From: Herpetosiphon sp042688385
GTDB lineage: Bacteria > Chloroflexota > Chloroflexia > Chloroflexales > Herpetosiphonaceae
Assembly (NCBI RefSeq): GCF_042688385.1
Contig: NZ_JBHUPY010000013.1
Coordinates: 62,001-126,000 of the forward strand
Reading direction: 5' to 3'
DNA: 64,000 bases
Shown: in pieces, positions 1 through 7,596 of the stretch
Numbering within the stretch: the first letter of the stretch is position 1
Layout of the letters: every line of letters begins with the position of its first letter
Position numbers and translations under genes: made by a program
The notes under the pieces: generated by a model
What the model saw: only the letters and a program-made list of their open reading frames with translations
Told to the model about the DNA's origin: nothing
Databases searched by the model: none

Positions 1-959
1 TCGTTGACATCAGTGCTGGTTTTCGACCAAGGCAATTCTAAGAGCCAATCCAAATAGGTCCGAATAACGCTATATTCGGGCGCTGCTGGCGGCATCATTT
101 CCAAGCGGCCAAGCTCTTCGAGGGCTTTGGCTTGGGCCTTGGCAGGCAGATCAGCGGCCACAATCCGATCATGCAATTCATTCAATTCGCGGGTCAGCGG
201 ATCGTCTTGGCCAAGCTCGGTTTGGATAGCCTTGAGTTGTTCGCGCAGGAAGAAATCGCGTTGCGATTTATCGACCTCTTTTTGCACTTGATTTTGAATG
301 TGATGCTCTAGCTCGAGCACATCCAACTCTTGCGAAAGCACGACGCTCAAACGGCGCAAGCGTTCCTCGACCTCGAATAGTTCGAGCAATTGCTGGCGGC
401 GGCCAATATCAAGCGGCAAGGTTGAGGCGATCAAATCGGCGAGGGCGCTGCCATCTTCAAGGTTGAGCGCGGCAACATAGGCATCATCGGGCATGGTACG
501 GCTGAGCTTGACCACTTTTTCATATGAGGCCAACACGCCGCGCATCATGGCCTCAACCGCCAAACTCGATTCCTGATCAGGCTCGATAATCTGTACTTGG
601 GCGTTGATGTAGGGTTCGGTTGCCAGCCAATCGACAATTTGCACCCGCTGTTGGCCTTGAACCAAAACCGAGGTTGTACCATCGGGCAATTTCAACACCC
701 GTTCGATATGGGCTATGACCCCGACCTGATACAGTTGGCTGGTATCGTGCTCCTCGATTTCAATAGTGCGTTGGGCTACGGCAACAATCCGCCGATCAGC
801 GCTCATGGCGGCTTCAATTGCGGCCATCGATAGCTCACGAGCTACAAAGAGCGGAGTGACCATTGTCGGGAAAAGCACGGTATTAATCAGCGGGAGCACA
901 GGTAATTCAACCCTGGCTGCTACCTGCACATCATCCACCAACTGTCCATCATCTGCCAT
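1..959 (-). CDS. lon: Lon ATP-dependent protease, N-terminal part (runs off the window)
   Basis: The reverse strand is open from ATG at 959 to the window edge, about 319 codons. The translation begins MADDGQLVDDVQV and continues with LPVLPLINTVLFPTMVTPLF, the typical start of the Lon substrate-recognition domain. Further on are the helical stretch around QRDFFLREQLKAIQTELG and LDWLLELPW, which normally just precede the AAA+ module. The AAA+ domain and the Ser-Lys protease domain lie outside the window. Lon is a cytosolic hexameric protease that degrades damaged and regulatory proteins. An extended -10 promoter lies about 55 bp upstream. The assignment is firm from domain order, but completeness cannot be judged. 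Confidence 0.93.
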   Translation of the reverse strand, partial: MADDGQLVDDVQVAARVELPVLPLINTVLFPTMVTPLFVARELSMAAIEAAMSADRRIVAVAQRTIEIEEHDTSQLYQVGVIAHIERVLKLPDGTTSVLVQGQQRVQIVDWLATEPYINAQVQIIEPDQESSLAVEAMMRGVLASYEKVVKLSRTMPDDAYVAALNLEDGSALADLIASTLPLDIGRRQQLLELFEVEERLRRLSVVLSQELDVLELEHHIQNQVQKEVDKSQRDFFLREQLKAIQTELGQDDPLTRELNELHDRIVAADLPAKAQAKALEELGRLEMMPPAAPEYSVIRTYLDWLLELPWSKTSTDVN

Positions 960-1015
960 GGGTTACACCTTTTGTCACAAGTCCAGATTGAGTTGCTTGC
1001 AGAAACATACGGGGC

Positions 1016-1042
1016 ATTATAGCACAGCCTTCTTGCGATCAA
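1016..1042 (-). promoter_or_regulatory. Probable sigma70 promoter of lon, extended -10 type
   Basis: Read on the minus strand, TTGATC (1042-1037) is followed by a 15-nt spacer and TATAAT (1021-1016), preceded by TGC (an extended -10 TGn). Predicted transcription start is near 1009, giving a 5' UTR of about 50 nt. The short spacer is compensated by the extended -10. No heat-shock operator such as CIRCE was seen. Confidence 0.55.
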
Positions 1043-1181
1043 CGGTTGCTGGCCCGCTACGCGACCATCCAGATCGGCCTTTATGGGCTGCGTGAAGAAA
1101 TTGTTACATATGGTAAGCAAAATCGTACTTTAGCGCTTGGGCTTGGCTGATTACACTTGAAGCACCACAAAGGAGGATGGT

Positions 1182-1232
1182 ATGGCCACGCAACGGCAAC
1201 AGGCTCTGAAGGTCTGGGGGAGGCTGCGATGA
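1182..1232 (+). CDS. Possible 16-residue leader peptide coupled to the next gene
   Basis: ATG at 1182 follows a strong AGGAGG (1171-1176) and reads MATQRQQALKVWGRLR then TGA. The stop overlaps the ATG of the next gene in an ATGA arrangement (1229-1232). The SD is better than the one in front of the downstream gene. This could be a real short leader that couples translation, or the remnant of another start. No known attenuator peptide is recognised. Confidence 0.35.
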   Translation: MATQRQQALKVWGRLR

Positions 1233-1990
1233 TTACCGCAACGATGCGTGTTGGAGAATTACTGGGGCGCTACCCAGAGCTGGAAGATTGGCTGGTGTTG
1301 AATTTGCCAAGGCTGGCTCGGCTTTCGAATCCCCATTTGCGCCGGATGTTAAGCCGCTGGTTAACCTTGAGCCAGCTCGCCCAAATGATGCACTTAGATG
1401 TTGATCAGCTGCTGATGGCGGTCAATCAAGCCTTGAATACGACCAAACAACCAGTTACGCCACTGATTGAACCCCCAGCTTGGCTGCAAGAACGCCCAAT
1501 TCATCAAACAATCCACGTCGATCAGATCAGCAACGAAGTTGATGACCCCGTACAATTGATTTTGCGCAGCGCCAAAGCTGTGCCCGCCGGAACGGTCTTA
1601 TTATTGGTTAATTCGTTTGATCCTAGCCAGCTCAGCGCCAGCTTAGAGCATCAAGGCTTTGTTAGTTGGCAACGGGCCAATCAAGCATTTTGGGATTGTT
1701 ATCTGTATCGCAAACTGCCTGGCGAAGAGCAATGGTTTGCTGTCCGCCCTGAGCCACAGCACTACACAGTCATTGATAATCGTGGCCTGAAAACGCCGTT
1801 GCCCTTGGTCAATACCTTAGAAGCCTTGACCAGCTTGGAGCCAGGCCAGCAATTGTTGAGCTTGACCGATCTTCAGCCAACCTATTTGTTTCCAATGCTC
1901 GACGAACGTGGTTTTATTTATAGCACGAGTCGCGCAATCGATTATGGCTATATCACCACCATTAGCCGGCCATTGATTTCAGTTAATTAG
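1229..1990 (+). CDS. DUF1858/DUF2249-type protein, possibly redox-related
   Basis: 253 residues from ATG 1229, which follows a GGGGGAGG purine run; an in-frame TTG at 1157 has no fitting SD. Residues about 4-70 (TMRVGELLGRYPELEDWLV onward) resemble a DUF1858 helical domain. Residues about 90-170 (hydrophobic strand TVLLLVNSFDP followed by LEHQGFVSWQ) resemble the TusA-like DUF2249 fold. The C-terminal about 75 residues are not recognised. Proteins with this pairing often sit near haem or iron-sulfur and nitric-oxide-related functions, but nothing nearby supports a specific job. There are no membrane segments. The gene ends directly at an intergenic repeat whose hairpin could end transcription. 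Confidence 0.7.
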   Translation: MITATMRVGELLGRYPELEDWLVLNLPRLARLSNPHLRRMLSRWLTLSQLAQMMHLDVDQLLMAVNQALNTTKQPVTPLIEPPAWLQERPIHQTIHVDQISNEVDDPVQLILRSAKAVPAGTVLLLVNSFDPSQLSASLEHQGFVSWQRANQAFWDCYLYRKLPGEEQWFAVRPEPQHYTVIDNRGLKTPLPLVNTLEALTSLEPGQQLLSLTDLQPTYLFPMLDERGFIYSTSRAIDYGYITTISRPLISVN

Positions 1991-2042
1991 CATGCCCTCA
2001 CCCCAACCCCTCGCCCGTCCGACGGGCGAGGGGCTTTAATCT
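1991..2042 (+). repeat. Half copy of the CCTCACCCC intergenic repeat
   Basis: CCCTCACCCCAACCCCTCGCC is followed by a palindromic GTCCGAC centre and GGGCGAGGGGCTTTAAT. It is the left half of the family seen in full at 16251, 43877, 54274 and 58512. It starts immediately after a stop codon, and its hairpin may serve as a terminator. Confidence 0.8.
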
Positions 2043-2151
2043 GATGATTTTCGCATGATCCGTGGAATGCATGCCCGCGTCTAGTTGCAACATGAATCCT
2101 CAATATATTCAAAATATGGCTTTACATTTGGCCAAAGCTCGGTTATCATAT

Positions 2152-2165
2152 CGGAGATTACCGAA
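2152..2165. promoter_or_regulatory. Possible ArsR-family operator in front of its gene
   Basis: Short inverted repeat TCGG-6-CCGA ending 13 bp before the regulator ATG. The word CCGAAATGA here recurs in front of the next gene at 2508, hinting that one repressor binds both. Weak evidence. Confidence 0.3.
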
Positions 2166-2178
2166 ATGAGGATTGGTT

Positions 2179-2475
2179 ATGACATCGGCACTGCCCCATG
2201 AAATTCAGGCTTTTTTGCGGGCGTTGGGCAACGAAACCCGCCAAACGATCTTATTTCTGTTTGCCAGCCACCAACAACTAACGGTTGGCGAAATTGCCGA
2301 ACTGGCCCAAATTGGGCAATCGACCGCCTCGGAACACTTAACCATGCTCAAACGCGCAGGCTTGTTGATTTCAACCCGCCAAGGCAAAGAGGTCATTTAC
2401 CAAGCAGATAACCAACAAATGGTGGCCTATGCCGAGGAATTATTGGCCTATTTAAAAACTTGTACCTACGAATAG
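2179..2475 (+). CDS. ArsR/SmtB-family winged-helix transcriptional regulator
   Basis: 98 residues from ATG 2179 (GAGG 7 nt upstream; a TTG six nt earlier is less likely). The sequence has the classic ArsR layout: LRALGNETRQTILFLFA, then the helix-turn-helix TVGEIAELAQIGQSTASEHL, TMLKRAGLL and the wing TRQGKEVIYQ. The CxC metal site of ArsR/SmtB sensors is absent from the recognition helix, and the single Cys lies at the C-terminus (KTCTYE). It is therefore probably not a classical metal sensor. It lies 66 bp upstream of a same-strand saccharopine-dehydrogenase-like gene, which it probably represses together with itself. Confidence 0.85.
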   Translation: MTSALPHEIQAFLRALGNETRQTILFLFASHQQLTVGEIAELAQIGQSTASEHLTMLKRAGLLISTRQGKEVIYQADNQQMVAYAEELLAYLKTCTYE

Positions 2476-2493
2476 CACTTTTTTTTATTCAAT

Positions 2494-2521
2494 ATATCGT
2501 TATATTCCGAAATGACGATAT
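2494..2521. promoter_or_regulatory. Inverted repeat upstream of the saccharopine-dehydrogenase-like gene, possible operator
   Basis: ATATCGT (2494-2500) and ACGATAT (2515-2521) form 7-bp arms around a 14-nt centre containing TTCCGAAATGA. It lies 20 bp before ATG 2542 and shares CCGAAATGA with the site before the ArsR gene. Confidence 0.4.
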
Positions 2522-2541
2522 GTTAGCTAAGGAGCAAACCA

Positions 2542-3606
2542 ATGCAAGCAATCGTAATTGTTGGCGGCTATGGGGTAGTTGGTGCGCAAATTGCCCAAAT
2601 CTTACGCCAGAGCCATGGCGATTTGCCTTTGATTTTGGCGGGGCGTAATCCAGATCAGGCTCAAGCTTTGCTGACCGAACTTGGCGCACACACCAGCGCG
2701 GCGGCGGTTGATGTGCTCAAACCGAATCCATTGGCGGGCTTGCAACCGCGCGCAATCATCAATGCAGTTAACGATCCACATGATTATCTGTTGCACGAAG
2801 CAGTTGCACGGGGAATTCCGCTGGTCGATATTACCCGCTGGACAGCGCGCCTCCAACACACCTTGAATCGGCTTGATCGGGCTGCGCTCAAGGCTCCATT
2901 GGTTTTTGCTTCGCATTGGATGGCGGGCTTGGCGAGCGTGGTGGCGGTTGCAGCAACTCAGCAATTAGCCCACACCGAACAGCTCGATTTGCATGTGCTG
3001 TTTTCGCTCAAGGATAAAGCTGGACCAAATTCGATTGAATATATGCAGCATCTTACTACGCCGTTTACAATCACTGAAAAGCATCAGCCGCGTGAGGTTT
3101 ATCCCTATACCGAGCCGCAAAGTGTTACCTTTCCCAATGGCTACCGCGCGAAAACCTATCGCTTCGATACGCCCGATCAATGGACGTTGCCGCAAAGCAC
3201 CAAGGCAGCGAGTGTTTCCGCCCGCATCACCTTTGATGATCGCTTGACGATGGGTTTGTTGTTGGGTTTGGCGCGCTCGGGCGTGTGGAAATTGTTGCTG
3301 CATCGGCGCTTTGATCGCTTGCGCCATGCTTTGCTCTACAACCCAGGCAAAGGCGCTGCCCATGAATTAGTTTGGCAGATTAGCGGGCGTGATGCTGCTG
3401 GCAACCCACAGCAACTTACCAAAACGATTGTTGATCCGCAAGGCCAGACCCATTTGACCGCGGTGGGCGCGGTGATTCAGCTTGAAACCATGGTGGGGTT
3501 GGATGGCAGCCCAGCCTTGGATGCGGGCATCTACTTCCCTGAAACTGCGCCAAAGTTGGCCTATGCTTTGGAGCGCATGCAACAGCTTGGGGTGGAATTG
3601 AATTAA
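2542..3606 (+). CDS. Saccharopine-dehydrogenase-like NAD(P)-binding protein
   Basis: 354 residues, with SD AAGGAG at 2530. The N-terminus AIVIVGGYGVVGAQIAQIL is a Rossmann dinucleotide-binding motif, followed by LILAGRNPDQAQ, the usual second strand that reads the adenosine ribose. DVLKPNPLAGLQPRAIINAV is the third block. The remaining about 220 residues resemble the substrate/dimerisation region of the saccharopine dehydrogenase NADP-binding family, whose members include trans-acting enoyl reductases and uncharacterised oxidoreductases. The substrate is unknown. It follows an ArsR-type regulator and is probably controlled by it. A good terminator hairpin follows the stop. Confidence 0.8.
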   Translation: MQAIVIVGGYGVVGAQIAQILRQSHGDLPLILAGRNPDQAQALLTELGAHTSAAAVDVLKPNPLAGLQPRAIINAVNDPHDYLLHEAVARGIPLVDITRWTARLQHTLNRLDRAALKAPLVFASHWMAGLASVVAVAATQQLAHTEQLDLHVLFSLKDKAGPNSIEYMQHLTTPFTITEKHQPREVYPYTEPQSVTFPNGYRAKTYRFDTPDQWTLPQSTKAASVSARITFDDRLTMGLLLGLARSGVWKLLLHRRFDRLRHALLYNPGKGAAHELVWQISGRDAAGNPQQLTKTIVDPQGQTHLTAVGAVIQLETMVGLDGSPALDAGIYFPETAPKLAYALERMQQLGVELN

Positions 3607-3613
3607 TTGGATC

Positions 3614-3651
3614 AGCAGCGGCTTGCGAAATATCAAGGCGCTGCTTATTTT
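3614..3651 (+). terminator. Rho-independent terminator after the saccharopine-dehydrogenase-like gene
   Basis: AGCAGCG (3614-3620) pairs with CGCTGCT (3639-3645), with an inner CTTG/CAAG helix. TATTTTTGT follows. Confidence 0.75.
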
Positions 3652-3658
3652 TGTATGC

Positions 3659-4126
3659 TTATTGTGCCATCACAAAGGCCCCATACAGAATCAGAAAATT
3701 AATGATAACGATTGCACTATGCACGATTAAGCCGTTGCGCAATGTGGGTTGTGAGCCAACATCAACAGCGTGATTAAATGGCACAAAAACCTCTTGGGTA
3801 GCAGCTTGGGCAGGCGCTTGCACCCGCAACCGCAGCAGATCACTGCTTCGATATGGTCCTTCGGTGTAGGCATTGCGCAGCATTGGCACATATTTTCGGC
3901 CTATGATTAACCCAATTATGCCAACGATAATTAATTCAGCATAGGGCAGCGGTAATGCTCCTTGCTGAATCAAATAGATCAATAGTGCAAAATATTGGCC
4001 AATGCTCAGCCAACGTAAACTATGCAGCAGAAACCAGCGAATTGTTGTTTTGAAAAATGCATAGCCATAACAGAGACTGATCCATGCAATCAGGCTTGTT
4101 CCAAGCAGCCATAGATAGAAAAGCAT
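3659..4126 (-). CDS. Hypothetical membrane protein with four predicted TM helices
   Basis: 155 residues from an ATG preceded by GAGG. Hydrophobic segments lie at about 2-24, 40-60, 63-80 and 130-152. A short polar loop (about 81-128) contains KYVPMLRNAYTEGPYRSSD and an Ala/Gln-rich linker. No family is recognised. It converges on the saccharopine-dehydrogenase-like gene across the terminator at 3614-3651 and has no same-strand partner nearby. Confidence 0.65.
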   Translation of the reverse strand: MLFYLWLLGTSLIAWISLCYGYAFFKTTIRWFLLHSLRWLSIGQYFALLIYLIQQGALPLPYAELIIVGIIGLIIGRKYVPMLRNAYTEGPYRSSDLLRLRVQAPAQAATQEVFVPFNHAVDVGSQPTLRNGLIVHSAIVIINFLILYGAFVMAQ

Positions 4127-4385
4127 AAAACCTCACACTCAAAAGTAGGTTTAATTTGAAAATTAAATTATTTTCTCATTTATTGCGTAAAATGCTGAAT
4201 TGTAATTTGTTTATGGATTTAGGCATAACTATCACGCTTATTTGGTGGATTGATCGATTGAAGCGTGCTGAAATTAAGTGCAGGAAGAACGAATGAGGCT
4301 TAGTGGTTTGTTGCGATGGAGCGACTCTTAATCTCGGGGATGATCATAGCAAAGCCAATTTGGCTTGTCAATGGGATTTGTGATT

Positions 4386-4640
4386 GCCTCACCCAAAGCC
4401 CCTCTCTTACAAGGGTAGATTTTGAGCGATTGGTCGGCGGTGGAGCGTTCCCTCACCCCCCAACCCCCTCTCCCACCAAAAGGCGGGCGAGGGGGAGCTT
4501 CCGTGGATTTCCGACGAATCATGCGAAATCCACCATGTTAAGCCCCTCGACCGCGCCACGGGAGCGGGGTTGGGGTGAGGGGATCTTAACTACCTACCCT
4601 TGTAAGAAAGCCCCTCTCCCGTCGAACGGAAGAGGGGCTT
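4386..4640. repeat. Compound CCTCACCCC intergenic repeat in a 558-bp gap
   Basis: Two partial elements are fused. CCTCACCCAAAGCCCCTCTC is joined to AAGGGTAGATTTTGAGCGATTGGTCGGCGGTGGAGCG-type linker sequence, then a long copy running from CCCTCACCCCCCAACCCCC to GGGGTTGGGGTGAGGGG. A terminal piece GCCCCTCTCCCGTCGAACGG follows. The linker around 4410-4450 recurs near 21370, 24920 and 31820. The rest of 4127-4684 is AT-rich, and I see no gene in it. Confidence 0.75.
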
Positions 4641-4684
4641 TGAGCATGGAGTTTTGGATTATTTAGAAGTGAGAACGCTCGAAA

Positions 4685-6364
4685 TTAATCGCGGCGCAGC
4701 TTGCGATAGGTAATGCGATGGGGATGATCGGCGGCGCTGCCTAGGCGTTTGCGGCGATCAGCCTCGTATTCGCTGTAGGTGCCAGGATACCAAACCACTT
4801 GGCTATCGCCTTCAAAGGCTAGCATGTGGGTGGCAACCCGATCGAGGAACCAGCGATCGTGGGAAATGATAACGGCACAGCCGCCAAAATTTTCCAAGGC
4901 TTCTTCCAAGGCGCGCAGGGTATGCACGTCTAAGTCGTTGGTTGGTTCGTCAAGCAGAATGACATTTGCACCCGATTTGAGCATTTTGGCCAAATGCACG
5001 CGGTTGCGCTCGCCACCTGAGAGGCTGCCGACCTTCTTTTGTTGGTCTGAGCCAGAGAAGTTGAAGCGCGCGACATAGGCGCGTGAGTTGACCGTGCGTG
5101 GCCCCAGCTGAATTTGTTCAGCGCCCTCGGAAATTTCTTCCCAGACGGTTTTTTCTGGGTCGAGCGTTTCGCGGCTTTGGTCGACATAGGCCAACTTGAC
5201 GGTTGAGCCAACCTCAAATACACCACTATCTGGCTGTTCTTGGCCGGTGATCATGCGGAACAAGGTGGTTTTACCCGCACCGTTTGGCCCGATGATGCCC
5301 ACAATCCCGCCGGCAGGCAAATCGAGGGTCAGGTTATCGTAGAGCAATTTGTCGCCAAACGATTTGCTGACATCGTTGGAGCGAATCACAATATCACCCA
5401 AACGTGGCCCTGGTGGAATGAAAATTTCCAATTCGCCTTGAGCTTTTTCAGTATTTTGGCTCAGCAATTGCTCGTAGGCATTGATCCGCGCTTTGCTTTT
5501 GGTTTGGCGGGCCTTGGGAGCCATATTAATCCAATCCAACTCGCGTTGGAGGGTTTTTTGGCGTTGTGATTCGGCTTTTTCTTCGTTGGCAAGGCGATTT
5601 TGTTTTTGCTCAAGCCACGATGAATAATTGCCCTTCCACGGAATCCCTTGGCCACGATCTAGTTCCAAAATCCAGCCAGCCACATTATTTAAGAAGTGAC
5701 GGTCGTGGGTTACGGCGATGACCGTGCCCGGATAGTCTTGCAAGTGCTTTTCGAGCCAAGCCACCGATTCAGCGTCAAGGTGGTTGGTTGGTTCGTCGAG
5801 CAGCAAAATGCTCGGCTCTTCGAGCAACAAGCGACACAGCGCAACCCGCCGACGTTCACCGCCAGAAAGCACCTCGACTGGTGTATCCGATGGTGGGCAG
5901 CGCAATGCATCCATAGCAAAATCGAGGCGGCTATCCAAATCCCAGGCATTCATTTGATCAAGTTTATCTTGCACTTCGCCTTGGCGTTGGATCAGCGCAT
6001 CCATTTCGTCGTCGCTCATCGATTCGCCGAATTTGGTGTTAATTTCGTCGTATTCACGCAGGGCATCGACGACTGGTTTAACCGCTTCTTCGACAATTTG
6101 GCGCACGGTTTTGCCTGCGGCTAATTGTGGTTCTTGCTCAAGGTAACCAATCGTATAGCCTGGCGCGAGAACCGTTTCGCCTTGAAACTCTTGGTCAACG
6201 CCAGCCAAAATGCGCAAGAGGCTCGATTTACCGGAACCGTTTGTCCCAAGCACGCCAATTTTTGCACCCAAAAAATAGGATAACGAAATATCCTTCAATA
6301 CTTGCTTATTGGGCGGATGAATTTTGCTCACCCGAACCATCGAGTAGATAACTTTGTTATCCAC
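4685..6364 (-). CDS. ettA: Energy-dependent translational throttle ABC-F protein EttA
   Basis: About 559 residues from GTG 6364, chosen because GAGG lies 5 nt upstream and because the protein then begins DNKVIYSMVRVSKIHPPNKQ, the usual EttA start. An open frame continues 25 codons further upstream without an SD. Two ABC cassettes are seen. The first has GTNGSGKSS and LSGGERRRVALCRLLLEEP followed by LLLDEPTNHLD. The second has GPNGAGKTT and LSGGERNRVHLAKML followed by LLDEPTNDLD. The arginine/lysine-rich linker (QKTLQRELDWINMAPKARQT) between them is the ribosome P-site-tRNA-interacting motif. EttA binds the ribosomal E site and gates the first peptide bond according to ATP/ADP level. Length fits the family. 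Single-gene unit. Confidence 0.93.
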   Translation of the reverse strand: MDNKVIYSMVRVSKIHPPNKQVLKDISLSYFLGAKIGVLGTNGSGKSSLLRILAGVDQEFQGETVLAPGYTIGYLEQEPQLAAGKTVRQIVEEAVKPVVDALREYDEINTKFGESMSDDEMDALIQRQGEVQDKLDQMNAWDLDSRLDFAMDALRCPPSDTPVEVLSGGERRRVALCRLLLEEPSILLLDEPTNHLDAESVAWLEKHLQDYPGTVIAVTHDRHFLNNVAGWILELDRGQGIPWKGNYSSWLEQKQNRLANEEKAESQRQKTLQRELDWINMAPKARQTKSKARINAYEQLLSQNTEKAQGELEIFIPPGPRLGDIVIRSNDVSKSFGDKLLYDNLTLDLPAGGIVGIIGPNGAGKTTLFRMITGQEQPDSGVFEVGSTVKLAYVDQSRETLDPEKTVWEEISEGAEQIQLGPRTVNSRAYVARFNFSGSDQQKKVGSLSGGERNRVHLAKMLKSGANVILLDEPTNDLDVHTLRALEEALENFGGCAVIISHDRWFLDRVATHMLAFEGDSQVVWYPGTYSEYEADRRKRLGSAADHPHRITYRKLRRD

Positions 6365-6419
6365 AAACACCTCACATCTATGCCAGATTTCATTCGGCCT
6401 TATTGTACTTGAATTTGGG

Positions 6420-6668
6420 GGGAGTAGAACATAGAGCAAAGAACATAGAACATAGGACTTGCAATTCAGAGCATGCCCTCACCCCCAGCCCCTCTCCCGT
6501 GCGCGGGCGAGGGGAACCGACTCTTTTTTACGAAGGAATTGGGAAGAACCAAGATTTTAACGCCCCTCGCCCGCGCACGGGAGAGGGGTTGGGGTGAGGG
6601 AATCAAATCGTGGTTAACCTAATAAACCTTTATATCTAGCACCTAACCTTATGTTCTATGCTCTCTGT
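6420..6668. repeat. Intergenic repeat cluster between ettA and trpC
   Basis: 6425-6470 holds tandem AGAACATAG/AGAGCAAAG words. 6476-6600 is a CCTC element whose halves CCCTCACCCCCAGCCCCTCTC and GAGAGGGGTTGGGGTGAGGG are inverted. 6640-6680 holds TATGTTCTATGCTCT words on the other strand. The last words run into the trpC coding sequence and provide its stop codon. Confidence 0.8.
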
Positions 6669-6669
6669 T

Positions 6670-7497
6670 CTATGTTCTATACTCGGTTTGGCTCAAGGCG
6701 CGAACGTGAGCGGCATGGTCGGGGGCCAGCACAATCGATTCGCCGACGAGAATTGCATCAACGCCCCAATCGCGCAAGGTTGGCAACACGTCGGGGCCAT
6801 GGATGCCGCTTTCGGCCACCAACACAGGCCGTTGCGGATCGCCGATGGCGGGCAAGCTAGCACCAACGCGCTGGGTGGTGGCAATATCGACGCTGAAACT
6901 ATGCAAATCGCGGTTGTTGATGCCAATAATTTGAGCTTGCAGTGCTTGGGCACGCGCCATTTCAGCTTCAGTATGCACTTCGACCAATGCTTCCATGCCT
7001 AAGCCATAGGTCAGTGTATACAACTCCTGCAAGGTTTGATCATCGAGCATGCCAACAATCAGCAAAATTGCATCAGCACCATAGACCCGTGCTTCGTAAA
7101 TTTGGTAGGGATCGTAGATGAAATCCTTGCGTAATAACGGCGTAGCATAGCCTAATTTGTCGAGATGCTCATGAATGGTGCGCAAATAGATCAGGCTGCC
7201 TTGAAAAAACCGCACATCAGTTAACACCGAAATTGCTGCCGCCCCGTTGATTGCATAGGTTTCTGCAAGTTCGGTGGGGTTGAAATGCTCCAAAAAGACC
7301 CCTTTGGATGGACTGGCCTTTTTGACTTCGGCGATCAAGCTAATTCGATTTGGTTGGCGCAGGGCTTGGCGCAAACTGCGTGGCGCAGGCGAGGTTCCCA
7401 ATTGCTGGTCAAGCTTGGCTTGGGGAACCTTCAATTTTTGGCGTTCGACCTCGGTGCGTTTATGGGCAAAAATCTGATCTAAAATTGTCGCATTCAT
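6670..7497 (-). CDS. trpC: Indole-3-glycerol phosphate synthase
   Basis: 275 residues from ATG 7497; the longer open frame upstream has no family match. It closes the indole ring in tryptophan synthesis by converting carboxyphenylamino-deoxyribulose phosphate. Active-site blocks are present: AEVKKASPSKG near residues 54-64, LLRKDFI, GINNRDL, VLVAESGI and GVDAILVGESIV. This is the usual monofunctional length with no fused TrpF. The C-terminus LSQTEYRT and the TAG stop fall in the AGAACATAG intergenic repeat, so the native 3' end has probably been replaced. It is divergent from the pabB-pabC fusion, another chorismate-using gene, across about 100 bp. Other trp genes are not in the window. Confidence 0.95.
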   Translation of the reverse strand: MNATILDQIFAHKRTEVERQKLKVPQAKLDQQLGTSPAPRSLRQALRQPNRISLIAEVKKASPSKGVFLEHFNPTELAETYAINGAAAISVLTDVRFFQGSLIYLRTIHEHLDKLGYATPLLRKDFIYDPYQIYEARVYGADAILLIVGMLDDQTLQELYTLTYGLGMEALVEVHTEAEMARAQALQAQIIGINNRDLHSFSVDIATTQRVGASLPAIGDPQRPVLVAESGIHGPDVLPTLRDWGVDAILVGESIVLAPDHAAHVRALSQTEYRT

Positions 7498-7596
7498 TGG
7501 GAAACCTCGTGGGCTAGAAACAGCTGTGCATGGCGCTAGAGTAGCATATGGTTTAGCGCTATGCCAATTGGCTTTATTGTTGGGAGGCAACAATTC

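Noticed and set aside
4316..4666. ORFs inside CCTC repeats here and at 43847-44035, 31597-32074 and 24610-24840
   Set aside because: Their translations consist of the same Pro/Ser/Arg-rich repeat reading (HPPTPSPTKRR type) found in every copy. They are repeat artefacts, not genes.
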